37,336 nucleotides of DNA from the NCBI GenBank assembly GCA_964634755.1, contig CAZWJH010000015.1, positions 1 to 37,336 of the forward strand, in the 5' to 3' direction. A program made the position numbers and the translations under genes. The number at the start of each line of letters is the position of its first letter. Within the stretch, counting starts at the first letter, position 1. The notes under the pieces were generated by a model that was not told the origin of the DNA, did not search any database, and saw nothing but the letters and a program-made list of their open reading frames with translations. The stretch comes from JALXDT01 sp964634755. Lineage in GTDB: Bacteria; Acidobacteriota; Aminicenantia; JAMOAD01. Shown here one piece after another: positions 23,477 through 31,113 of this stretch.

Positions 23477-24898
23477 ATGAAAAAATTATTAATTATAGAT
23501 GATGAAATTGGAATTCGGGAATCTCTTAAGAATATTTTTAAAAGAGAGGGGTTCCAGATTTTAGAAGCAGGAGATGGGGTCTTGGGGCAGAAGTTCTTGG
23601 AAAAAGAGATGCCTGAAGTGGTGATTCTTGATATTAGAATTCCTGGCAAAAATGGAATAGAACTTCTGAAATGGATAAAGGAAAACAACTTCAAAAGCGA
23701 AGTGATTATAATTACGGGATATGCAGACATTGATTTAGCGATTCAATCTACAAAGCTGGGGGCATTTGATTTTATTGAAAAACCTTTTTCTTCGGAAAGA
23801 ATCTTAATTACCGTAAAAAATGCTTTTGATAGGTATGAGCTGAAAAGAGTAGGGGAGAGTAAAGTTGAGGAAGGGAGAGAAAGATATAGAATTGTGGGGG
23901 AATCCGAGCAAATAAAAAAATTAAAGGAGCAGATAGAAAAAGTAGCAAGAACTAATTCAACAGTGTTAATCCTCGGGGAAAGTGGGACAGGAAAGGAGCT
24001 TGTTGCAAGAAACATTCATCTTTACAGTCAGAGGAAGTTAAATTCATTTGTTCATCTTAATTGTGCGGCAATTCCTGAGGAACTTGTTGAAAGTGAACTT
24101 TTCGGCCATAAAAAAGGCTCTTTTACAGGTGCAATAGAGAATAAAATTGGTAAATTCAAGGAAGCAGATAAGGGGAGTATTTTTCTGGATGAAATCGGAG
24201 ATCTCTCTCTTAGAGCTCAAGCAAAGGTTTTAAGAGTAATTGAGAATGGTGAAATTCAGAGAATAGGAGAAAATAAAACGGAAAATGTTGATGTAAGAGT
24301 TTTAGCAGCTACAAACAAAGATCTTTTAAAAGAAATAAACAAGGGAAGATTTAGAGAAGATCTTTACTTTAGATTAAATGTGGTTGTTTTGAAAGTTTCT
24401 CCTTTAAGGGAAAGGAAAGAAGATATCCCTGTCTTAATTGAGTTTTTTTCTAAGCGATTTGCTTATGAAATGGGGATTGAAATAAAAAGATTTGAGCAAA
24501 AGCTGATTGATTATCTGAAGGCAAGAGAGTGGAAAGGGAATGTAAGAGAGCTTAGAAATTTTGTAGAGAGGGTTTATGTTTTTATCCCTGAGAGAGTTGT
24601 CAAACTTGAAAGTGTTTTTAATATATTTGAAGATGAAACATTTAGTCTTCCTCAGCCAAAGAATTTTAAAAATTACAAAAGCTTTATTCAGGAAGCTGAA
24701 AGAAGATTCATAGAGCAAAAATTGAACTTTTACAATTGGAATGTGGCAAAAACCGCGAGAGAGATTGGAATGTCTCGGGTTAATCTTATGAAGAAAATTA
24801 AAGACCTGGGAATAAAGAGCAAAGGGGTAGAGGAGAGATCGCTTCCGCAAGATGCGGAGGAGGAAAGTCCGAACTCCACAGAGCAGGGTGCCTCGTAA
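23477..24898 (+). CDS. NtrC-family sigma-54-dependent response regulator
   Basis: 473 residues. Receiver with intact DDE pocket and phospho-acceptor D52 (VVILDIRIPG), then an AAA+ sigma-54 activation domain with Walker A GESGTGKE, the sigma-54 contact loop GSFTGA, Walker B IFLDEIGD and the arginine finger region FREDLYFRLNV. A Fis-type helix-turn-helix ends at about residue 450 (NVAKTAREIGMSRVNLMKKIKDLGI). The last ~25 residues are a tail with no family resemblance, because the reading frame runs into the 5' end of the RNase P RNA. It is the likely partner of the kinase-like protein two genes upstream. Confidence 0.95.
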   Translation: MKKLLIIDDEIGIRESLKNIFKREGFQILEAGDGVLGQKFLEKEMPEVVILDIRIPGKNGIELLKWIKENNFKSEVIIITGYADIDLAIQSTKLGAFDFIEKPFSSERILITVKNAFDRYELKRVGESKVEEGRERYRIVGESEQIKKLKEQIEKVARTNSTVLILGESGTGKELVARNIHLYSQRKLNSFVHLNCAAIPEELVESELFGHKKGSFTGAIENKIGKFKEADKGSIFLDEIGDLSLRAQAKVLRVIENGEIQRIGENKTENVDVRVLAATNKDLLKEINKGRFREDLYFRLNVVVLKVSPLRERKEDIPVLIEFFSKRFAYEMGIEIKRFEQKLIDYLKAREWKGNVRELRNFVERVYVFIPERVVKLESVFNIFEDETFSLPQPKNFKNYKSFIQEAERRFIEQKLNFYNWNVAKTAREIGMSRVNLMKKIKDLGIKSKGVEERSLPQDAEEESPNSTEQGAS

Positions 24899-25180
24899 CG
24901 CGGGGTTCCGGTAGTTTTTTGCTATCGGAAAGGAAAGTGCCACAGAAAACAAACCGCCCCCGTTGTATGCGGGAGCAAGGGTGAAAAGGTGAGGTAAGAG
25001 CTCACCGCTCCGGTAGTAATATCGGAGGCACGGTAAACCCCACCCGGAGCAAGGCTAAACAGGGATGCCAAGGGTTGCCCGCCCGATATCCCGGGTAAGC
25101 CGCTTGAGGTTATGGGTAACCATAACCCGAGATTAATGATCTCTCAAGACAGAATTCGGCTTATACTCTACCCCTTTGCC
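24822..25180 (+). ncRNA. rnpB: RNase P RNA, bacterial type A
   Basis: The RNA component of RNase P, which matures tRNA 5' ends. Conserved regions are easily read: GGAGGAAAGTCCGAACTCC (from 24858), GGTAAACCCCACCCGGAGCA, AGGGTTGCCCGCCCGA and ACAGAATTCGGCTTATA. P1 is a long helix: GCAAAGGGGTAGAG (24819-24832) pairs with CTCTACCCCTTTGC (25166-25179). P3 is CTTCCGC/GCGGAGG. The 3' helix arm is followed by CC and six T, a probable termination site. The 5' end lies inside the coding sequence of the upstream regulator, an overlap of about 77 nt. Mature ends are estimated from P1 and may shift by a few bases. Confidence 0.96.
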
Positions 25181-25187
25181 CTTTTTT
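25180..25187 (+). terminator. T-run at the 3' end of rnpB
   Basis: CCTTTTTT directly follows the P1 3' strand of RNase P RNA. There is no strong local hairpin other than the 3' part of the folded RNA itself, so the terminator function is inferred. Confidence 0.5.
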
Positions 25188-25207
25188 CTGATTCTTTTAT
25201 TCCTCAT

Positions 25208-25236
25208 TTGAAATAATAATTTTCTTAATGTAGAAT
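25208..25236 (+). promoter_or_regulatory. Sigma-70 promoter of rtcB
   Basis: TTGAAA (25208-25213), 17 bp and TAGAAT (25231-25236) follow the rnpB T-run, with AAGGAGGAG before the TTG start. The predicted start is close to the ribosome site, giving a very short leader. Confidence 0.6.
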
Positions 25237-25253
25237 TTTAAAGGAGGAGAGGA

Positions 25254-26699
25254 TTGATTGAAAAATTAAAGAAAATTAGTGAATACAAATATGAGATTCC
25301 TGTCGGAAGTTTTCCTGATATGAGAGTTCCTGGCTGGATTTTTATGACAGAGAAATTATTTAAAACAGCTTTTGAAGAAGATGTTATAAGACAGGTGGTT
25401 AATGCTTCCACCTTAACCGGAATAGTAAGAGCTTCAATTGCAATGCCGGATATACACTATGGTTATGGGCTTCCAATAGGTGGTGTCATTGCTACCGATT
25501 GGTATGAAGGAATTGTTTCTCCCGGTGGGGTTGGGTATGACATAAACTGTGGTGTGCGTTTATTAAAAACAGACCTTGAGGAAAGGGATGTTTTAAAGGT
25601 TAAAGATTCACTTTTAAGTATTCTATTTAAGAATATACCTTCTGGAGTTGGTTCCACTGGGAAATTAAATCTTTCCAACTCTCAGCTTGAAGAGCTAATG
25701 GTGAAAGGTAGCAGGTGGGCTGTTGAGAATGGATTCGGTACAGAACTTGACCTTGAAAGAACAGAATCTTTCGGAAGATTAGAAGGCGCTGATCCATCAA
25801 GAATCAGTAAAAGAGCTTTTGAAAGGGGGAAAAAGCAGATAGGTACTCTTGGCTCGGGAAATCACTTTCTCGAAGTTCAGATAGTTGAAGAGGTGTTTGA
25901 TGAGCAAAAAGCTAAAACAATGGGGCTTGAGAAAGGCAAGGTCACAGTTATGATTCACACGGGCTCAAGAGGATTTGGACATCAGGTGGCTTCTGATTAT
26001 CTTGATGAAATGGAGTTAGCTGTTAAAAAATATAATATTAAACTCCCTGATAAAGAGCTTGCTTGTGCTCCTATTCAGTCAAAAGAAGGTCAGGATTATT
26101 TAAAGGCAATGGCATGTGCGGCTAACTTTGCATGGGTAAACAGACAGGTTATAATGCATTGGGTTAGAGAGAGTTTTGAAAAGGTCTTCACGGTATCCTT
26201 TGAAAAATTAGGTATGAATTTAGTTTACGATCATGCTCACAATATTGTAAAAAGAGAAGAACATGTGGTTAATGGTAAAAGGAGATTACTTGCTGTTCAT
26301 AGAAAAGGTGCAACAAGGGCATTTCCTCCGGGGCACCCCGATATTCCGGAAGTTTACAGAGAGATTGGACAACCTGTATTAATTCCGGGTGATATGGGTA
26401 GGTACTCCTATGTTTTAACAGGTACACAAAAGGCGATGGAAGAGAGTTTTGGAACTTCCTGTCATGGTGCCGGAAGAGTCCTTTCAAGACATAAAGCTAT
26501 TAAGAAAGCAAAGGGAAGGTCAATAGAGAAGGAACTTAAGGCAAAAGGAATCTATGTAAGATCAGACAGCAGAAGAACAATAATGGAGGAGATGCCAGAA
26601 GCTTACAAGGATGTATCTCTTGTTGTGGATACTATAGAAAAAGCCGGGATTTCTGCTAAAGTTGCAAAATTAAGGCCTCTTTTGGTTGTAAAAGGATGA
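25254..26699 (+). CDS. rtcB: RNA-splicing ligase RtcB
   Basis: 481 residues, like the archaeal/long bacterial form. RtcB joins RNA 2',3'-cyclic phosphate or 3'-phosphate ends to 5'-OH ends using GTP and Mn2+. Metal-site motifs are intact: GYDINCGVR (Cys99), GSGNHFLEV, HTGSRGFGHQ and YDHAHNI. The guanylated histidine is H404 in SCHGAGR, and the conserved C-terminal Lys-Gly is present. The start is TTG with AAGGAGGAG upstream. No archease, RtcA or RtcR gene is adjacent, so it is probably a housekeeping or repair ligase here. The stop overlaps the next gene's ATG (GGATGAGG). Confidence 0.97.
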   Translation: MIEKLKKISEYKYEIPVGSFPDMRVPGWIFMTEKLFKTAFEEDVIRQVVNASTLTGIVRASIAMPDIHYGYGLPIGGVIATDWYEGIVSPGGVGYDINCGVRLLKTDLEERDVLKVKDSLLSILFKNIPSGVGSTGKLNLSNSQLEELMVKGSRWAVENGFGTELDLERTESFGRLEGADPSRISKRAFERGKKQIGTLGSGNHFLEVQIVEEVFDEQKAKTMGLEKGKVTVMIHTGSRGFGHQVASDYLDEMELAVKKYNIKLPDKELACAPIQSKEGQDYLKAMACAANFAWVNRQVIMHWVRESFEKVFTVSFEKLGMNLVYDHAHNIVKREEHVVNGKRRLLAVHRKGATRAFPPGHPDIPEVYREIGQPVLIPGDMGRYSYVLTGTQKAMEESFGTSCHGAGRVLSRHKAIKKAKGRSIEKELKAKGIYVRSDSRRTIMEEMPEAYKDVSLVVDTIEKAGISAKVAKLRPLLVVKG

Positions 26700-27874
26700 G
26701 GATAGTAGTAAAAGAGCTTCCCCTTGAAGTAAAAATAAGAATATCGGAGCTTGAGAAAACTCTTTTTAATATAAAAGCTCTTAAAGTTGGAGATAAAGTT
26801 AGGGCTAAAGTTTTGAGTGTAAAAGGGGAAGAGTATCTTCTTGATATGAAGGGATTTAGAATTAGAGCGAGAATGAAGTTTAAAGTGAATATGGGAGAAG
26901 AACTTACCTTAAAAGTTGCTGAAAAGGGAGATGTAATAAAATTTGAACTTGTAAAAGAATCAGAGCTTAACAGTAAAATGATTAAAGTTATGAAGGAGAT
27001 TTCAAGAACAGTGAATATTGCAAAAGAAATGGCAGAAAATTTTGAAAATTTAAGTAAAGTTATTAATTCAGGGGAATTTGAAAATTTAGAAAGATTAACA
27101 AAAAGGTTTTTTATAAATCCAGTTTCGGAGAATAGTTCACTTATTGTTTCCGAGAAAATTTCTGCTTTTCTTAATTCGAGAAGTGAAAAAGCGATTGCAA
27201 AATTGATTAAGTTCTTTCTCTCAGAGTTGTCGCGGGAGGGTGGAACTAAATTATCCGAAACAACTGTGAAAGAGGCAATTGAAAATTTAATGAAGGAGAA
27301 TACAGATAAAATTAAGAGTATTTTTTATGAAAAAGATGATCTGGAATTTTTTAAAAATAGTTTTTTAGAAAAGATAAAAAGTGATAATAAGATTCCAAAA
27401 TCTCTTAAAGAGAGTGTTGAGAATTTTGTAAAATCTGTTGAAGTAATAAAAAATCATAATCTTTCCATAAAAGATGCTTCTTTGCAAAACCCATCCATTA
27501 ATATAACAAGTTTTATTATTCCTATATTTTCATCATTTAATAGTAAAGTTGATTTTGCTAAAGTGGATTACAAAAAGGATGAAAAATCGGGGAATTTTAA
27601 GTTAGATAAAGTATCTTTACTTTTGAATATGAGTAATTTGGGGAAAGTTATAGTGAATTTAAAAAAAGTTGGTAAAGTCCTCAGAATAGATTTTTTATCT
27701 GAAAATGAAAAATCAAAGGAATTCCTTAAAAAAGAAGTGGATGATTTAAAGAAAAAACTTTCTCCTTATTTTGAATCAATTATGGCAAATTTTAATGTTT
27801 CTCGAAAAGAGTTTGAAGAATTCTTTGAAGAAAGAATTGATACCAATTCAAGAGCGGTTGATATTAAGGTTTAA
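26696..27874 (+). CDS. FliK-like (hook-length-control-type) protein
   Basis: 392 residues, soluble. The N-terminal part (LKVGDKVRAKVLSVKGEEYLLDMKGFRIRA) resembles the beta-rich N-terminal region of FliK-like proteins. The C-terminal part, from about residue 300 (KVSLLLNMSNLGKVIVNLKKVGKVLRIDFLSEN, then KKEVDDLKKKLSPYF), matches the pattern of the Flg_hook/FliK C-terminal domain. The middle is Lys/Glu-rich and variable. No flagellar gene is in the window. It overlaps rtcB by 4 nt and shares the stop tetranucleotide TTAA with the convergent gene. The family call is by pattern only. Confidence 0.5.
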   Translation: MRIVVKELPLEVKIRISELEKTLFNIKALKVGDKVRAKVLSVKGEEYLLDMKGFRIRARMKFKVNMGEELTLKVAEKGDVIKFELVKESELNSKMIKVMKEISRTVNIAKEMAENFENLSKVINSGEFENLERLTKRFFINPVSENSSLIVSEKISAFLNSRSEKAIAKLIKFFLSELSREGGTKLSETTVKEAIENLMKENTDKIKSIFYEKDDLEFFKNSFLEKIKSDNKIPKSLKESVENFVKSVEVIKNHNLSIKDASLQNPSINITSFIIPIFSSFNSKVDFAKVDYKKDEKSGNFKLDKVSLLLNMSNLGKVIVNLKKVGKVLRIDFLSENEKSKEFLKKEVDDLKKKLSPYFESIMANFNVSRKEFEEFFEERIDTNSRAVDIKV

Positions 27875-28959
27875 ATTTTATACAAAATAGCTAATTTTGC
27901 TTTTTCATAAAGATATTTGTTAATAGTAAAAGTATTGGGCTCTAAATCAAAATGTTCTTTCCACATTTCTTCGCTTTCCATGCAAAAGTAAAGTGGAAGA
28001 TCATTGGAACCATATTTTTTTAGATATTTGATTATCTGTGAATAAAACTCTGCTCTTAAAAAATAGGGGTATCTGTATTTTTTATCAAAGCCTTCTATAA
28101 GTTCACCTTTAAGAAGTTCTGATTGAGGATGATTCTTTTTTATTTCCCATCTGAGCTCTTTTGTAAATCTTAATGAGCCAAGGCTAATCCAGCCTATTTT
28201 TTTGGGTGTAATGTGTTTGAAAAGTTCTTTTATGAGTCTTTCATAACCTTCTTTCCACTGATTGTAATAAATAATAGGGTCAAAGTGTATTCCTATACCA
28301 TATCCTATTTCCGAAAGTTTTTTCATAGCTTTCATTCTTTTTTTAGGGATGGGAGAGAAAAGTTCCTCTTTTTTTAATTTAGGTGGGTTTATTGAAAATG
28401 AGACTAAGATATTTTTATTATTTTTAAGAATTGGAAAATTTTCTATGTAATCTGTTTTCGTTTTGAATTCGAATATTATATCTTCAAAATCCTCAAAAAG
28501 TGAGATGAACCATCTGGAAAAGGGATAAAGCTTTTCCCAGATTAATGAATCTGTAAGCTCTCCGGTTCCAATTCTTATATAATCATGACTTTTTCTGTAT
28601 TCTGTTAATTCTTCTTTTAATTTATCTATGTTTACAAAAAGAGTTAGAACAGGATATGTAAGATATTCCTGTAAAATACAGTATGAACAATTTAAAGGGC
28701 AATTGTATGCAAAATTGATATTCTTATATCCGCAGGATACATAGCCCGGAGTACAGGGACAATCTTTTATGAAATTTCCGGGGAAGGTTGAGATAAAAAG
28801 AGTTCTTTCTCGTTTAATTTTTTTTTCTTTTAACAAAGCTCTTATCTCTTCTAAATTAGAAATTTTGTATTCTCTTTCTTTTAATATTTCTTTCGTTAAG
28901 GGAAAATTGAGAGCTGATTTTGAGACAAAAATAGTATCAATCTTCATACCAGCTTCCAT
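27871..28959 (-). CDS. Spore-photoproduct-lyase-like radical SAM protein (SplB family)
   Basis: 362 residues. The radical SAM cluster motif is CPLNCSYC (C-x3-C-x2-C) in the family context CPCTPGYVSCGYKNINFAYNCPLNCSYCILQEYL. Downstream are the SPL-like IRIGTGELTDSLIWE and GIHFDPIIYY segments. Spore photoproduct lyase repairs thymine dimers in Bacillus spores, but many homologues occur in non-sporulating bacteria with unknown substrates, and no sporulation gene is seen here. The start is ATG 28959 (ATG 28947 is also possible); both overlap the end of the ParB-like gene, so the two are co-translated. Confidence 0.85.
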   Translation of the reverse strand: MEAGMKIDTIFVSKSALNFPLTKEILKEREYKISNLEEIRALLKEKKIKRERTLFISTFPGNFIKDCPCTPGYVSCGYKNINFAYNCPLNCSYCILQEYLTYPVLTLFVNIDKLKEELTEYRKSHDYIRIGTGELTDSLIWEKLYPFSRWFISLFEDFEDIIFEFKTKTDYIENFPILKNNKNILVSFSINPPKLKKEELFSPIPKKRMKAMKKLSEIGYGIGIHFDPIIYYNQWKEGYERLIKELFKHITPKKIGWISLGSLRFTKELRWEIKKNHPQSELLKGELIEGFDKKYRYPYFLRAEFYSQIIKYLKKYGSNDLPLYFCMESEEMWKEHFDLEPNTFTINKYLYEKAKLAILYKI

Positions 28960-29809
28960 TTAATTCTTCAATAGAGTTTAGAATATTTTTTAACCTTTTT
29001 TTTAGCTCTGCCCCCCCCCTGAATTCAATTTCAAGTTTAATGGTAGGTTTTTCAAAGTAAGGGTATGTTATTAATTTCCCCCCTTTTATTTTTTTATTAA
29101 GATAATCAGTTTTTTTATTAAGTTCTGAAGTTAAAGGAAAAACAATTTCTTTCAATTTTTTAAATAATTCCTTTTTGTTTGTATCTTTTGAAGTAAGAAT
29201 GTTTTTTATATTCTTACCTTTTTCCTTTGCTCTCAAAAAAAGGTCAGACAATATGTATTTTTCAGATTTGGTTAAGTGAATTTTCTCGAAAAGGAAGGAT
29301 AAAAAAGAGAGTTCATCACTGTTAAAAAAAGTTAAGATAAATGCTCCTTTTTTGTCAAATTCATTCTTTGCAAAATATGTGTAAAATATCTCAGGAAAAT
29401 TATAATTAACTATTTTCTCGAGCTTTTCATCATTGAAAAGAGAATCTAAAAGATGTAGTTCTTTTAGATTACAATTTTTTTCTTTTATCTTTTTTAAGAT
29501 GCTTATTTTTTCAAAAAGAGTTAATTTTCTTTCTGCCATGTTTTCTTTAATATTTATTATAAGTCTCTCGCAAAATGGAATCGTATCTGGATAAATAATA
29601 GCGGGGATTGTATCTAAAGTGTTTTTAGCAGCATCCAATCTTTTAAATCCTGAAAAAAGCAAATATCCATTATTTTTTTCTATTACTTTTACAGGGTTAA
29701 TAATACCGAATTTTTTGATGCTATCTTTGAATTCGTCTGAAATGAAATCTGAGGAAATCCTATTATCACATTCTTTTATTTCTGATGTGAAGAGTTCCTT
29801 TAAAATCAT
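28937..29809 (-). CDS. ParB/Srx-like domain protein
   Basis: 290 residues. The N-terminal ~95 residues look like the ParB/sulfiredoxin fold: a strand leading to EFKDSIKKFGIINPVKVIEK, then GYLLFSGFKRLDAAK (the G-x-x-R nucleotide-binding motif) and ENMAERKLTLFEK. No clear ParB helix-turn-helix follows and no parA is nearby, so chromosome segregation is unlikely. The gene sits 6 bp after the MglA-like stop and overlaps the SPL-like gene by 23 nt, suggesting a joint function. A run of nine G (29011-29019) lies near its 3' end. No ribosome site is visible. Confidence 0.7.
   Translation of the reverse strand: MILKELFTSEIKECDNRISSDFISDEFKDSIKKFGIINPVKVIEKNNGYLLFSGFKRLDAAKNTLDTIPAIIYPDTIPFCERLIINIKENMAERKLTLFEKISILKKIKEKNCNLKELHLLDSLFNDEKLEKIVNYNFPEIFYTYFAKNEFDKKGAFILTFFNSDELSFLSFLFEKIHLTKSEKYILSDLFLRAKEKGKNIKNILTSKDTNKKELFKKLKEIVFPLTSELNKKTDYLNKKIKGGKLITYPYFEKPTIKLEIEFRGGAELKKRLKNILNSIEELNGSWYED
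29011..29019 (-). repeat. G9 homopolymer run inside the ParB-like gene
   Basis: Nine C on the plus strand, read as G9 in the gene, code for the Arg-Gly-Gly-Ala segment near the C-terminus. The frame is open in this copy; slippage would alter the last ~30 residues and the overlap with the SPL-like gene. Confidence 0.9.
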
Positions 29810-29815
29810 AAATTT

Positions 29816-31033
29816 TTAATTTAAGGATAGGTTTAGTTTTATTTCTACTCTTTTTTTAACATCTTTTACGGAAATCTTAATTGGGATTATGATTTGATTA
29901 TTTTTTACTGTTATTTTATTTATTAGTTCTACTTTTATATCATCTTTGGAAATAGATACGCTTTCTACCTTTTCTACAGGTGAAATTTCAGTTAAGATTT
30001 CTTCTTCATTCTCAAATTCTTCTGCTAACTCGGATATTTTATCTATTTCAATTGGTTCTTCTTCGTCTTTTATTATTTCTTTACTATCCGGTATAAGAGT
30101 ATTTCCTAAATTAATTTCACTTTCACTCGTGTCTTCTTCTTTTTCAAATTCTTCATTAAGAACTTCACCAAAATTATCTTCATCTTTTTTCTCTACTTTT
30201 TGCTCATCTTCAAGAATTCTTTTTGCTTCTTCAATGTCAGAATCATCAAGCTCGATATCAAATTCATCCATTGGAGAAATTTCGTCTATTTCATCAATAT
30301 TAATTGTTGGTTCATCATGGGCTCCGAAATCAGCAGATGGAGGGGTTTTCTTTTCTTCTTTTGGAGATTCTTTAACAATTCCTTCCTTAGAAATATCATC
30401 TCCTGTGAAAATTATAGTTTCTTCTCTTTCGCTTTCTGATTGGAATTTATATCTATCCTTTACACTGTTAAATGTTAGTTCCACTGCTTTATACAGTGTT
30501 TCCATAACTTCTTTACCTGTTATTGCGGATGTTTCAAAAAAAGGATAATTATTTGGGTTTAGTTCCTTGTTTAACACTGAGACAGGAAGAATATTAGGAA
30601 GATCTCTTTTATTATAGGCAAAAATAATAGGAATCTTATCTACTTCAATATTGTTTACTTTTAAATTTTTATACAAGCTATTTAAACTTTCTTTGTTTGC
30701 TTCCAAGGCACTTTCTTGCGAGTCTGCCACAAATACCACGCCATCTGTACCCTGTAAAACCATTCTTCTTATTCTTTCATAAAAAACCTGACCGGGGACC
30801 GTGTAAAGCTGTATTCTTGTATTGAAATTCCCTATTTTACCTGCTGATATTGGCAAAAAATCAAAGAAAAAGGTACGATCCCCTTCTGTTGAAAGTGTAA
30901 CTATCTTTCCTTTCTTTTTATCAGGTAATTTGTTGTAAATGTATTTTAGACTTGTTGTTTTTCCCGATAGACCCGGCCCATAATAGACTATTTTAATTGT
31001 CATTTCTTTTAAAGGATAGTTTATTAATGCCAT
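29816..31033 (-). CDS. MglA-like polarity GTPase with long acidic C-terminal extension
   Basis: 405 residues. Residues 1-195 are an MglA-type small GTPase: P-loop GPGLSGKTT (19-27), switch region STEGDRTFFFDFLPI, TVPGQ and the guanine-specificity motif NKRD. MglA sets front-rear polarity of gliding and type IV pili. Typical MglA is about 195 residues; here an Asp/Glu-rich, probably disordered stretch (about 205-365) and a short folded tail (VELINKITVKNNQIIIPIKISVKDVKKRVEIKL) follow. GGAGG precedes the ATG, and a promoter is seen upstream. No MglB is adjacent, so the extension may serve partner binding. The extension gives Ser-rich antisense frames that are not genes. Confidence 0.88.
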   Translation of the reverse strand: MALINYPLKEMTIKIVYYGPGLSGKTTSLKYIYNKLPDKKKGKIVTLSTEGDRTFFFDFLPISAGKIGNFNTRIQLYTVPGQVFYERIRRMVLQGTDGVVFVADSQESALEANKESLNSLYKNLKVNNIEVDKIPIIFAYNKRDLPNILPVSVLNKELNPNNYPFFETSAITGKEVMETLYKAVELTFNSVKDRYKFQSESEREETIIFTGDDISKEGIVKESPKEEKKTPPSADFGAHDEPTINIDEIDEISPMDEFDIELDDSDIEEAKRILEDEQKVEKKDEDNFGEVLNEEFEKEEDTSESEINLGNTLIPDSKEIIKDEEEPIEIDKISELAEEFENEEEILTEISPVEKVESVSISKDDIKVELINKITVKNNQIIIPIKISVKDVKKRVEIKLNLSLN

Positions 31034-31059
31034 TTGTTTTCCTCCATTTTACAAAAATT

Positions 31060-31088
31060 AAAATAACATTTTAATTGGTTTTCGTCAA
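31060..31088 (-). promoter_or_regulatory. Sigma-70 promoter of the mglA-parB-spl operon
   Basis: On the minus strand TTGACG (31088-31083), 17 bp and TATTTT (31065-31060), about 20 nt of leader with GGAGG before the ATG at 31033. Confidence 0.6.
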
Positions 31089-31113
31089 GATTATAATTTT
31101 TGATTGGATTTTG

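Noticed and set aside
24434..24952. 172-codon frame on the minus strand across the regulator and rnpB
   Set aside because: Overlaps two well-supported features and has no promoter, ribosome site or domain.
27871..28959. SPL-like gene as evidence that the organism sporulates
   Set aside because: Homologues are common in non-spore-formers, and no sporulation gene is present while diderm envelope genes are.
28937..29809. ParB-like gene as part of chromosome partitioning
   Set aside because: No parA, no visible parS and no clear ParB DNA-binding domain after the N-terminal fold.
29946..30548. 200-codon Ser-rich frame opposite the MglA extension
   Set aside because: It is the complement of the Asp/Glu-rich coding sequence, which yields Ser-rich antisense translations; no ribosome site or family resemblance.
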